A stretch of DNA of 64,000 nt, from positions 156,126 through 220,125 of the forward strand of contig NZ_BATQ01000041.1 of the NCBI RefSeq assembly GCF_000739635.1, given 5' to 3'. The notes under the pieces are model-generated. The model was not told the origin of the DNA. It saw only the letters and a list, made by a program, of their open reading frames with translations, and ran no database searches. The stretch's first letter is position 1; each line of letters starts with the position of its first letter. A program made the position numbers and the translations under genes. This document shows positions 52,105 through 60,846 of this stretch, one piece after another. Origin of the DNA: Verrucomicrobium sp. BvORR034. Its GTDB lineage: Bacteria; Verrucomicrobiota; Verrucomicrobiia; Verrucomicrobiales; Verrucomicrobiaceae.

Positions 52105-53933
52105 GGCGCTTCGCGGCTCAGAGTGTTCCGGACTTCGTGCTCGTAATAGTCGAGCGTTCCGCCGCGGTGGATGGTTTTAGTCAGTAGCGACTCCACAATG
52201 ATTTTGGGCTTGTCCGCTGCGATGCTCGCGATGCGCGAGGCTTCGGTGACTCCGGATGCGGCATAGGCGTCCAGCTTCGCTCTTACGACGTTCCAGAATT
52301 CCTTTTCGGCGAGGCCATGAAATCGCTCGAGCAGGAACGACACGTCCGCGAGGTTGAAGACGTAAACCGTGTCCACATAGAGCTGTCGCAGAGACTCGAC
52401 CAGGTCCATGCGATAGCCGTCGTCGAGCGGGATGGTCTCAAAGAAGGGATCGACGGAGGCGAAGTCCGGTTCGGTTTCGGGACGACCAAGGAACTCGGGA
52501 ACGAATTCGGTGTCTTCGTGGAAGTCGCGGAGCACGATCCGTTTTGGCCAGCCGTTCTGGTGGACGAGAATGAGGTTCTGTGCATGCGCCTCGAAGGCGA
52601 TGCCGTGATGGACGAGCATGTGCCAGATTGGAATCACGACGACCTCGACGAGTCGTTCTACCCAGCGTTCGGCGCCGTAGGTTTCAATCCAGTCAGCGAT
52701 GAAGGGGCGCCCATCAGATTCAACCAATGTCAGGGAGGTAAAGGGGATCGCGGCCTCCCCCTCTCCCAGCCGGCCGACGATGCTCTCGCGGAAGATGACC
52801 CCGAGCAGCCCCGCCGTGTCCTCGTCTTCGTCTGGCTCGTAAGAGACGGCGGCGTACTCGCTGAGCAATTGCAGGCGGTTGCCGTCCTGAAGGAAGGGGT
52901 CCTCCGCGACGAGGGAAACCAGCCACTTCGAAAGGAGAGGAGCCGTGCAGACGAAGTGCGGCTCGAGATTGCGGCGCGACGAGGTGCAAACGATGTCGAG
53001 CGGCAGCTTGATGTTCGCCTTCTCGGGATGAGAGGCATTGACCAGCGTGCGCAGCGACTGGGAGGCGTGATAAAAATCGCCCGCCGGCCCGAGTGGAATC
53101 AAGGCCCCGGAGTCGAGCGCTTCGCCGAAGCCACGTTCACGCAGATCCTTTGCCTGCCAGGGGTGGGTGGGAACGAGGGAATAACGCTCGAAGTCGCCGC
53201 CGAGCTCTTCAAGCCGCCCGGCGAGCCAGGAGTAGGTGGCGGCACCCAGCTCCGCCTTCCAGAAGTCGGCCTCGTTCCCGGGCAGTGCAGTCCGCAGCAG
53301 GTCGCGGCTCACCGCCACGAAATGCAACTGAAAGGTATTGCCCTGTTCCGAACCATAGGCTTGATGGTCCGCAAGGGAAAACCCGGTCCGGGTTTTGAAA
53401 CTCGGATGGTACTGGTGCCCTTCGACGATGGCCGATTCCAGCGCCTGAAAACCAAGTTCCCGGCGCGGGTTCCGATGGTGATCGAGATGGGCGCGGTTCC
53501 ATCGGTGGAGTTCAATCGTCTGCGTCAGTTCCTCAAGCAGGCGTCGTTTTCCCGCCGGTGGCACCTCCATCGCCCGGAGGAGATCGGCCAGGCGGAAGGC
53601 TGTCGGTTTGTTCTCGACTATCTGGACCACGGTTCCCTGCGCGATTCGCACTCGGTCGAAGGACGAGAAAGCTGCCAGACACCGGAAATGCAGTTCTCCA
53701 ACCGAAAAGTCCACCTGCGTGTCGTAGATGGGCACCGCATCGAGCGCTCCGGGAGAGGACGCGGTACGAGGCGCAACCTGGTATTTGACCAGCCGCTCAA
53801 ACAACAAGGCTTCAACGAACTGGCGGATGACGCGCCGGTCTGCCTCGTCCGGAGTGTATCCGGCACCTTCTTTCTGACTCTCGGTTGAAAGGGCGTTTTG
53901 GTTATCCAGAGAAATCGGAGAGGGTATAACCAT
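52101..53933 (-). CDS. asbB: NRPS-independent siderophore synthetase, AsbB type
   Basis: 610 residues, IucA/IucC family. Motifs: EGHQYHPSFKTRTGF, PTHPWQAKDL, ASQSLRTLVN, HHGIAFEAHAQNLILVH and LRDFHEDTEF. These match AsbB, which adds the second acylated amine arm to citrate. First gene of the cluster; about 300 AT-richer bases upstream hold its promoter. The ATG at 53933 has no strong Shine-Dalgarno, and other starts downstream (for example near residue 16) are possible. Confidence 0.85.
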   Translation of the reverse strand: MVIPSPISLDNQNALSTESQKEGAGYTPDEADRRVIRQFVEALLFERLVKYQVAPRTASSPGALDAVPIYDTQVDFSVGELHFRCLAAFSSFDRVRIAQGTVVQIVENKPTAFRLADLLRAMEVPPAGKRRLLEELTQTIELHRWNRAHLDHHRNPRRELGFQALESAIVEGHQYHPSFKTRTGFSLADHQAYGSEQGNTFQLHFVAVSRDLLRTALPGNEADFWKAELGAATYSWLAGRLEELGGDFERYSLVPTHPWQAKDLRERGFGEALDSGALIPLGPAGDFYHASQSLRTLVNASHPEKANIKLPLDIVCTSSRRNLEPHFVCTAPLLSKWLVSLVAEDPFLQDGNRLQLLSEYAAVSYEPDEDEDTAGLLGVIFRESIVGRLGEGEAAIPFTSLTLVESDGRPFIADWIETYGAERWVERLVEVVVIPIWHMLVHHGIAFEAHAQNLILVHQNGWPKRIVLRDFHEDTEFVPEFLGRPETEPDFASVDPFFETIPLDDGYRMDLVESLRQLYVDTVYVFNLADVSFLLERFHGLAEKEFWNVVRAKLDAYAASGVTEASRIASIAADKPKIIVESLLTKTIHRGGTLDYYEHEVRNTLSREAP

Positions 53934-53962
53934 TGAGTGAAATTAATTAATGATATTGCGTC

Positions 53963-53982
53963 GCAGTCCCAGTCTTAACTGC
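53963..53982. promoter_or_regulatory. Possible iron-regulatory dyad upstream of asbB
   Basis: GCAGT-N10-ACTGC (GCAGTCCCAGTCTTAACTGC), 30 bases upstream of asbB, only a moderate match to Fur-type boxes. It lies in the AT-rich gap 53934-54238, in which I see no gene. Confidence 0.3.
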
Positions 53983-54238
53983 AAACCCATTAGTGCAACC
54001 TAAATGTTTGGTTAGTTACTTCTAAGCAATAATCTTAGAATGAAAATAACCCGGGAATGCTTTTCAGGCCTGAAACTAGAATGCAGGTTCGTGTCATTCC
54101 GGTGATTTTCCTCTGTCGGACAGCCGTTCTTTCTTCACTTGGCACAAAGACCAAACACCGCGCCGGATGCAGGGATGGCGTTGGGTATCTCATGCTTCAA
54201 GTGGGTGCGGGGCTGCTGCGTTCAGGTATCCCTAATTG

Positions 54239-55081
54239 TTAAAAACTAACGGCCAGCTTGAGGCTGACCAACCAGCTGTGGTCCTGTCCATTCTCAGCCG
54301 TCGTGGTGCGGCCAAAATCGTAGTAAAAGCATTCCGCAGTGACGGTCCACTTTCCGGCCGTGGGATCGATGAAACCAAGGGGGATGGATACCTGCGGGCC
54401 GATGACGAAGTAGCCGTAGTCCACCCCGTAGTATCCGCGCCCCACTCCTGCCATCACCAGCAGGGCCGCGTTGACAGGGGTGTCGCTCTCAGGAAATAAC
54501 GTCACATTGGGGCGGATGCCGGGCTCGAAACAAAGGCCAGGCGCGAGGTCGCTGCCGAACTCGTGCGCGATCTGGAAAAAGGGCTCCAGGGAGAAAGTTC
54601 CTGGAAAGAGTCCGTGGTCGTCAAACTCAAGCGTCGCGCTGATCCAGTGGCCGTCGTCATAGGCTCCTGCAGGGCTGGTCCAGCGGTTGTAGAAGCTGGA
54701 GATCGTCCAGCGTTCGGCGAAGGTGATGGAGGCGCCGAATCCGTAGTCGAATTCTGTGAACCGGCCGCCATCTTTGCCAAGACCTTCGTAGGGAGTGGAG
54801 CCGATTGCCGCCCACATGCCAGTGAAGACCGAGGCCGCGTTAATGAATCCGTCGCCCTGGTACAAGGAGACATTGAGATCAAGATGAGGCTGGAAGGAGG
54901 TCCCCTCACCTTGTACAACGAATCCGCGTGTGATGTAATGGTTCGCCACCGCGATGCCAGTTTCCCCACTGACCATGGATTCGGCTTCGGGTTCTGCAAC
55001 AGCTTGAACCCCCGCGCGAAGGCAGGTGGCGGAAGCAGCGAGAATCGCGAGACAAGTAAGGTGATGGGCAGACATGATCAA
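54239..55081 (-). CDS. Outer-membrane beta-barrel protein, paralogue of the porin at 16 kb
   Basis: 280 residues: signal peptide (CLAILAASATCLRAG region), then barrel strands ending LKLAVSF. Shared blocks with the protein at 16048-16947 include VANHYITRGFVVQ, FTEFDYGFGASITFAERW, RWTSPAGAYDDG and FEPGIRPNVT. It sits between the siderophore operon and the TonB receptor, so it may serve iron-siderophore traffic, but no TonB box or plug is present and the role is unknown. Confidence 0.8.
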   Translation of the reverse strand: MIMSAHHLTCLAILAASATCLRAGVQAVAEPEAESMVSGETGIAVANHYITRGFVVQGEGTSFQPHLDLNVSLYQGDGFINAASVFTGMWAAIGSTPYEGLGKDGGRFTEFDYGFGASITFAERWTISSFYNRWTSPAGAYDDGHWISATLEFDDHGLFPGTFSLEPFFQIAHEFGSDLAPGLCFEPGIRPNVTLFPESDTPVNAALLVMAGVGRGYYGVDYGYFVIGPQVSIPLGFIDPTAGKWTVTAECFYYDFGRTTTAENGQDHSWLVSLKLAVSF

Positions 55082-55218
55082 TAGACTGGATCACAACATC
55101 GACAGGATGCGCCCTCTCAGCAGCGTCAGATTGCGGATCGAGGAAATCATCAATAGCCGTTGAGCGGCATCAGGGACCGCCATGCCCTTTCCTGGAGGGA
55201 AATGCGTTCTGATAACTA

Positions 55219-55252
55219 GCTGCGGCACCTGGATTTTTCCGGGTGCCGCAGC
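55219..55252. terminator. Hairpin after the TonB receptor gene
   Basis: GCTGCGGCACC pairs perfectly with GGTGCCGCAGC around a 12-base loop, 32 bases beyond the receptor stop. No T run follows on the minus strand, so it may be a pause, processing or weak termination site. Confidence 0.5.
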
Positions 55253-55283
55253 AAAGGCGGCGGAGGTGAGCCTCCGTTACGAA

Positions 55284-57416
55284 TTAAAAGTCCACCTGAA
55301 TGGAAAACACCGCGGAAATCGGGGATCCGTGAGCCAGATAGCCAGCGTCTCCGGGGTAGAACTCGCCGGATTCGTAGTAGCGCTCATCCAACAGGTTGCG
55401 AATGCCCACGCGGAACGTCCAGTCCGCATCGGCAATTTTGCGCCGGTAGGTGGCTCCCACATCCACCACGACGTAGGAATCCGTGGCGAACTGCTCCGTC
55501 TGATCAAGATACTGCTTGTCCACAAAACGGGCGTTGGCGTTCAGCGAGAGGCCAGGCACTTGCGGGATGTCCAGAATCGCCCAGAGATTTGCCTGATACT
55601 CGGGAACATACTGCGGTGTCCGACCGTCGAGTTCGGCGTAGCCGGTGTCCTTTTGCTCGGCATCCAGCAGCATGAAGGCGAAACCCGTCTGCAAGGAGTC
55701 GGTGATTTTGCCCCGAAGGGTAACTTCAATGCCCCGATGACGTTGGACGCCAGAGAACGATTCGATGCCAGTGGCCGGATTCATGGCGGCGAGATCCTGA
55801 TCGATTTGGAACAGGGCAAGCTCGCCTGCGAGACGGCCTTCCAACAGCTCAGTCTTCACGCCGAGTTCGAATTGTTCGGATCTCTGGACACCGAGCGGTG
55901 CAAAGGCGTTCGTTGCCGCGCGGCTGGCGGTTCCGCCATCCTGCACACCCTGGGTGTAGGTTAAGTAAGTGTGCACATTCTCGGTCGGCGAGAACATCAA
56001 TGCTGCCGTCGGGGTCCATGCATCGACCGTGTCATCGGAGGCGGGATCCGTCGGATAGGTGTTCTCAAAGCGGCCAAAGCGACCGCCCAACAAGATCGAC
56101 CAGTACTCATTGAATTCGATGATGTCGGTCGCAAAGACGCCGATCTCATTGTATTCGAAATCGAGCGCCGTCCACCCAGCCGCTGCCGGGATGGGAAGTG
56201 AACTCAAGTTATAGGCGTTGTTGGGCCCCACGTCAGGAAAGCTGCGCTCGCCAGAGGTGTCGTAGGCGCGCCACTGGGTGCCGAACACGGTTTTGTGTTT
56301 CAGGCTGCCGGTGTTGAAGTTGCCTTCCACGTGAGCATGAATGCCCCAGGATTCCCACTCGAAGGGGCCATTGGTGAGCAAGGCACCGTCTGTAAAATCA
56401 CCGTTCTCCAGTACCGAGTAGGGATAACTCAAACGGGAATCCCGCTGGGCATCCTGGTAGTTCACGGCCAGACGCACCTTCCAGTCCTCATTGAGCTCAG
56501 CGTCGATGCCGACCGCTGCGTCAAAGGTCTGCTGCTCGTTGCGCGCCCAATCCTGCATGATGTTGGTCTTCACGCCGGTGTCCAGCACGCGCCCGTTGGC
56601 CGTGATCATAGGACCGTAGTAGCCGCTGCGCTCGAGATCCTGGCCCCCGATCGCGGTCCAAATGTTCACCCCATCGGTCGGCTTCCACTCAGTGTACAAC
56701 GAGCCCATGAAGCGGTTCCCGTCAGCGTTGTTGTAGAAGCTGTCAAACTCGTCGGCGGCTAGCACCAGACGATAGCCAAACTTTCCTCCGGCCACGACGT
56801 CGCTGGTATCAATCTGGCCATACACGCTCCCGAAGGTGTCGACGTCGAATTGCAGGCTGGTCGCGTCGGCCTGGGGATGTTTACGGACGAGATTGATCGC
56901 ACCGCCGGGGGGCATGAAACCGTATTGAAGTGCGGAGGGGCCTTTGAGCAGTTCAACCCGCGCCTTGTCATCAAGGGTGGGGGCAACGGTGTTGATGATT
57001 GGCACGCCGTCCATGCGGTAGCCGTTGAAGTTATCCACCCGAAAGCCGCGCAGGCCGAAGTTTTGAGTGCCGTAGAAGCCGCCGGGCATCTGAATCGCGA
57101 TGCTGGGGTCATGTTGCAGGATATCCTTGAGGGTGAAGGCACGCCGGTCTTCGATCAACTCCTCATTGTACACACTGACGCTGAAAGGCGTCTCAATCAG
57201 CGGAATGTCCGAGAACAGCGCGGCTGTGGTGGAAGTTTCCAGATAGCGAATAGGGAATTCTGAGGTGACGACAACCTCGGCCATCGTTTCGGTGTCCTCG
57301 GGCTTTGGCGTCGCTGGGGGCGGAGAGCTTTGGCCAAGGAGGCTGGAGGCTGCCAGACCACAGCAAACGGTGATGGCGGCGGGAGTGCTTATTAGGTTGT
57401 TGTGTTTTCGTTTCAT
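55284..57416 (-). CDS. TonB-dependent siderophore receptor
   Basis: 710 residues: signal peptide (VCCGLAASSLLG), a TonB-box-like ETMAEVVVTSE, plug domain with QNFGLRGFRVDNFNGYRMDGVP and VELLKGPSALQYGFMPPGGAINLV, then a 22-strand barrel ending in FSIQVDF with the terminal Phe. The type resembles FpvA/FhuA-like receptors for hydroxamate or catechol siderophores, without the extra signalling domain. Next to a siderophore biosynthesis operon, its probable ligand is the ferric form of that product. The PepSY gene ends 25 bases upstream and probably shares its promoter. Confidence 0.9.
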   Translation of the reverse strand: MKRKHNNLISTPAAITVCCGLAASSLLGQSSPPPATPKPEDTETMAEVVVTSEFPIRYLETSTTAALFSDIPLIETPFSVSVYNEELIEDRRAFTLKDILQHDPSIAIQMPGGFYGTQNFGLRGFRVDNFNGYRMDGVPIINTVAPTLDDKARVELLKGPSALQYGFMPPGGAINLVRKHPQADATSLQFDVDTFGSVYGQIDTSDVVAGGKFGYRLVLAADEFDSFYNNADGNRFMGSLYTEWKPTDGVNIWTAIGGQDLERSGYYGPMITANGRVLDTGVKTNIMQDWARNEQQTFDAAVGIDAELNEDWKVRLAVNYQDAQRDSRLSYPYSVLENGDFTDGALLTNGPFEWESWGIHAHVEGNFNTGSLKHKTVFGTQWRAYDTSGERSFPDVGPNNAYNLSSLPIPAAAGWTALDFEYNEIGVFATDIIEFNEYWSILLGGRFGRFENTYPTDPASDDTVDAWTPTAALMFSPTENVHTYLTYTQGVQDGGTASRAATNAFAPLGVQRSEQFELGVKTELLEGRLAGELALFQIDQDLAAMNPATGIESFSGVQRHRGIEVTLRGKITDSLQTGFAFMLLDAEQKDTGYAELDGRTPQYVPEYQANLWAILDIPQVPGLSLNANARFVDKQYLDQTEQFATDSYVVVDVGATYRRKIADADWTFRVGIRNLLDERYYESGEFYPGDAGYLAHGSPISAVFSIQVDF

Positions 57417-57441
57417 GATGAGAGAGAGGAAGAAATGCGGC

Positions 57442-58605
57442 TCATGCGGCCTGGGTGCGGGCTTTGCGGAAAAATCGGCGCCAGCTCAAAGCGAAGCCGG
57501 TCCACACGAGGACGAGCAGTGCGGCAGTGGCCAGGGAGGCGACGATTTTGCCCGGCAGCCCGAACGCCCCACCGGTGTGCAAGAAGCGGATCCACACGCG
57601 CGCCTGAAGCCCAACGCTGCGATCCTGAAAGTGAACTTGCTGGAGAATCTCTCCGGTGAACGGATGAGACTTCACCGGGATGTAGGCCCGGCTAGGCATG
57701 GGGTCCGGCACCGTGACGCCGAATTCCAGTGGCTCCAACGGACTGCTGGCGGGATCTGGCATCGCCTCCAGGGTGATAGACTCCCAATTGGGGAACGCGG
57801 CGACGATGCGGGAGAAGCAAGTATCAAGGGGGACGGGAGAGGTCCCAAGGGCGGGGGCAGGGACAACGGGCGGCGGTACGGCCATCATGCCATAGTTGCG
57901 AGATTTCGGGGGTTCCTCGCCGGCCAGGATAAAAACCAGGCGGTGGCCCCATTCGAACGAAATGGCCACCGCTGTGAGTGCCAGGGCGAGGACAACGGGC
58001 AGCGCCCAGAAGCCGCAGACGTTGTGCCAGTTGAAATCCCGGGCCTTGCCCTTGAAGCCCGTTTTGAGCAGGAGCAGAGGGCGCAGCGCCCTCCAGGTCC
58101 ACTGGCGGGGGAACCACAAATAGAGGCCCGTCACACAAAGGACCACGAGCGCGAGGTTCGAGACGCCCGTAACGATTCGTCCAGTGGAGGTCAGCCCCTC
58201 GTCGGCTCCCAGCCATCGATGCCACTCCTCCAGCTTGTGGATGATTTCATGAGCGCCGTGAGCCTGCGATGCGCGCGTCTCACCGGTGAACGGATCCAGA
58301 TAGAACGGCCCGTCATCGCCCAGATGCACCTCCCAAGCGCGCCCGGAATCGCTGAACATCGCGATGGAGGAAACCTTTTTCCCCGCGCTGTTCGCTTCGA
58401 TCTTCCGGGTGAGTTCTGCGATGGGTAAAGGAACCCTCTCTTTTCCGGAAACCCCTTCCAGGCGGCTCTCCCGCCGGTCATGCCATCGCAAAATCTCTTC
58501 CTCGAAGGCGATCGCAATCCCGGTGACCGACATGATCGCAATGATCGGGCCGGCAATGAGGCCGGCGACGAGATGGCACCAGAAGATGCTTTTGCGAAGA
58601 GTCAT
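57442..58605 (-). CDS. PepSY-domain membrane protein (iron-regulated type)
   Basis: 387 residues with four membrane segments: near the start (HLVAGLIAGPIIAIMSVTGIAIAF), two in the middle and one near the end (VASLATAALLVLVWTGFALS). PepSY periplasmic regions lie between them. Such PepSY_TM proteins sit next to TonB siderophore receptors in many bacteria, and some act as ferric-siderophore reductases in the inner membrane. Here it is the first gene of the PepSY-receptor pair, with a Fur-like box 31 bases before its ATG. Confidence 0.88.
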   Translation of the reverse strand: MTLRKSIFWCHLVAGLIAGPIIAIMSVTGIAIAFEEEILRWHDRRESRLEGVSGKERVPLPIAELTRKIEANSAGKKVSSIAMFSDSGRAWEVHLGDDGPFYLDPFTGETRASQAHGAHEIIHKLEEWHRWLGADEGLTSTGRIVTGVSNLALVVLCVTGLYLWFPRQWTWRALRPLLLLKTGFKGKARDFNWHNVCGFWALPVVLALALTAVAISFEWGHRLVFILAGEEPPKSRNYGMMAVPPPVVPAPALGTSPVPLDTCFSRIVAAFPNWESITLEAMPDPASSPLEPLEFGVTVPDPMPSRAYIPVKSHPFTGEILQQVHFQDRSVGLQARVWIRFLHTGGAFGLPGKIVASLATAALLVLVWTGFALSWRRFFRKARTQAA

Positions 58606-58635
58606 GCGGATCTCTCAGGAATGTCTAATGAGAAC

Positions 58636-58654
58636 GCTACTGAGACGCAGTTGC
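58636..58654 (-). promoter_or_regulatory. Fur-like box upstream of the PepSY-TonB receptor genes
   Basis: Minus strand GCAACTGCGTCTCAGTAGC. I count 16 of 19 matches to the palindrome GCAACTGAGACTCAGTTGC, a Fur-box form known from several bacteria. Position before iron-uptake genes supports iron control (inference). Confidence 0.5.
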
Positions 58655-58944
58655 AGTGATAAAGCAAGCCTAGTATTGAAATTTTTAATGCAGGGTATCT
58701 ATGGAACCTTGCGCCGCGCAACCGGCATGGAGAGCCCTTGTTTTCAACCCTGGCGTGCAATGGGGAGCAGCTCCTTCTGGTGATCCTGAATGGGAGCGGC
58801 TTTGAAGGCATCGACCCTGGCCGCAGCGATGATTTGCTGCGGCGACTACCGTCAGCATCCCGCAGTTGGTGGAGCAGGCTGCGGGCACGCTCACGGAGAT
58901 GTTTCTGGCTGGGTCTTGGGCAGGTGCCTCCAGACACCGCCGTT

Positions 58945-59103
58945 TTCCTATCGCGTGGACATCGTCCGCAACAGCGAGGGCCGGATGTACATCGGCCTAA
59001 GCGAAGATGTCGCGAAATGGGTGGCTAATCACAACAGCGGCGTGTCCACGTGGACCAAGCATCGCGGACCGAGGGAGTTGATCTGGCAAATCGCGCCGCA
59101 CTG
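58945..59103 (+). pseudogene. Truncated GIY-YIG gene, diverged copy
   Basis: Encodes YRVDIVRNSEGRMYIGLSED through ELIWQIAPH and then a stop. It is closely related to the protein at 13866-14141, but ends before the helix with the catalytic Glu and lacks a start codon in the expected place. The flanks 58700-58940 and 59104-59258 contain no gene that I recognise. Confidence 0.7.
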
Positions 59104-59258
59104 ACCGATTTCACAGTAGGGCAGGCCAAGGCGTATGTGCATATGTCGAGAGCCAAATTCGATGACAGTCTTTACACTGTTCAAGGCGGGGTCACCACTG
59201 TGATGCGAAACGGGTTCCCAGGGGCACTTCGATTTGCCCGAAGAGACGGTCTACGGGT

Positions 59259-59885
59259 TTAGCGATGGGCGAGGGCGGCGACGTCCTGTTCTGTATCAAT
59301 GTCAAACGCGGCTTCGGGGCAGGGGAGGTAGCCTAGTTCCGCCGGGGGCTGCTGACGAAAGAGGGCTCTGGCTCCTTCGTGTCCCTGCAACAAACGGAGC
59401 TGGGGAAAGTGTTGTGCGGCAAAAAGGACGGGGGGCCCCAAGGTCCCGTTTTCATCATGTCGGGACACCACCATCGAGCAGCCGGCCCCGTGCAGGTGTG
59501 ATTGTTGGTGTTGATGTTGAACGAGCGCGCGAAGCATCGCTGCGGTGACGGCGGGCTGGTCACAGAGCATGATGATCACGGCCTTGTGATCCGCCTCGCT
59601 GACTGACTGCATGCCGCAGGCGAGGGAGGTGCCCATGCCCTCCTGCCACCGGGGGTTTGTCACCAGCTTCACGGGCAGGTCGAGCAACGTTTCGCGACAC
59701 TCTGGCGCGGAGGAGCCAAGGACGACAATCACAGGGCCGAGAGCTGCCGCGATCGCGGTCTGCGCGGCGTGCCGCAGTAGCGTGCCCTGACCATAGGGGA
59801 GCAGTTGCTTGGGCCTGCCCAGGCGGCTGGAGCTCCCCGCAGCGAGCAGGAGGATGGCCGTGGTGGGCATGGCAGGAGAGGGCAT
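59259..59885 (-). CDS. mocA: Molybdenum cofactor cytidylyltransferase (MocA-like)
   Basis: 208 residues, nucleotidyltransferase fold: LLAAGSSSRLGRPKQLLPYG at the start binds the nucleotide, MLCDQPAVTAAML is the metal-binding strand, and DIDTEQDVAAL closes the family. MocA attaches CMP to molybdopterin, giving the form used by xanthine dehydrogenase-type enzymes. It lies last in the operon, 11 bases after the XdhC-like gene, and probably serves the hydroxylase encoded upstream. Confidence 0.85.
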   Translation of the reverse strand: MPSPAMPTTAILLLAAGSSSRLGRPKQLLPYGQGTLLRHAAQTAIAAALGPVIVVLGSSAPECRETLLDLPVKLVTNPRWQEGMGTSLACGMQSVSEADHKAVIIMLCDQPAVTAAMLRALVQHQHQQSHLHGAGCSMVVSRHDENGTLGPPVLFAAQHFPQLRLLQGHEGARALFRQQPPAELGYLPCPEAAFDIDTEQDVAALAHR

Positions 59886-59896
59886 GATCGGGCACC

Positions 59897-60841
59897 TCAG
59901 GCCGCTTCACTTTCCGCGAACTCCTGGACTGCGAGATGGATGGGCGTGGCCCGGTCACGCAGGTGGCCTCCGTGACGCTGGGCGAGGACGGCGGCCACCT
60001 CCGCCACAATGGAGAGCGCAATCTCTTCTGGCGATTCGCTTCCTAGATCCAGGCCCGCAGGAGAGTGCAGGCTGGCAAGATGCTGCGCGATCTCAGGGCT
60101 GCGGCTGAGCAGTTCATCGAGGAGCTGTTGATGCCGTCGCCGCGGACCGAGCAGGCCCACATAGGGCAGCTGCAAGGGAAGCACCCGGTGGAGCACGGAG
60201 AGGTCGCGGCCGAACTTGTGCGTCATGATCAGGGCGATTGTCTGCGCGTCACCAGCAAAATCCTCCGCAAGGTCTGTGGCATGGGTGAAGGGCAGCGTCA
60301 GCCAGTCCAGGGCCTGGGTGAGCTGCAGCAGCGGTGTTATTTCCGGACCCGCACCAAAAACCAGCATCCTCACGGGGAGTGGCACGGTGTGCAGGAAGGT
60401 GCCGCTGCGCTCCGGGACCAGCTCGCCGGGAACGAGCAACCGGGTGCCGGGCACCGGCCCCTCATAGCAGGAGCTAAGGCGGCAGACCTGGCGCCTGTCC
60501 AGCTGGTCACCCAGATGGGTAAGAAGATTGCCCGCTGCTCCAGCGGGCGGGATGCGCTCCAGCAGGATGCGCACTTTCCCATCGCAACCATAGAGACGGC
60601 GTGTGTCGAACTCCAGGACGCGGGGGGCTTCATCATGGAGGACATCCATCGCGTGCAGGGCGATCTCCTCTTCCAGGCAGCCGCCACTCAGCACGCCCAC
60701 TGTGGCTCCCTTGTCATCCACCAGCATGCGTGCGCCCGGCTTGCGGTACGTGGAGCCGCGCGTCTCCACCAGCGTGGCCAGCACCCACGGCCGGTCGGGA
60801 TAGCGGCGCGCCCGCTCAATGATCTGCCGGAGCTCTTTCAT
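59897..60841 (-). CDS. XdhC/CoxI-family molybdenum hydroxylase maturation factor
   Basis: 314 residues. The N-terminal CoxI domain contains VLATLVETRGSTYRKPGARML and GVLSGGCLEEEIA; the C-terminal XdhC Rossmann-like domain contains LVFGAGPEITPLLQL and VGLLGPRRRHQQLL. XdhC proteins bind molybdenum cofactor, add the sulfido ligand with help of a desulfurase, and insert it in the apoenzyme. It lies 5 bases after the large-subunit gene, like paoD after paoC in E. coli. Confidence 0.88.
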   Translation of the reverse strand: MKELRQIIERARRYPDRPWVLATLVETRGSTYRKPGARMLVDDKGATVGVLSGGCLEEEIALHAMDVLHDEAPRVLEFDTRRLYGCDGKVRILLERIPPAGAAGNLLTHLGDQLDRRQVCRLSSCYEGPVPGTRLLVPGELVPERSGTFLHTVPLPVRMLVFGAGPEITPLLQLTQALDWLTLPFTHATDLAEDFAGDAQTIALIMTHKFGRDLSVLHRVLPLQLPYVGLLGPRRRHQQLLDELLSRSPEIAQHLASLHSPAGLDLGSESPEEIALSIVAEVAAVLAQRHGGHLRDRATPIHLAVQEFAESEAA

Positions 60842-60846
60842 TTATT

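Noticed and set aside
52317..53888. A 523-codon plus-strand frame
   Set aside because: Antisense to asbB, which has the IucA/IucC motifs. The frame has no recognisable domain.
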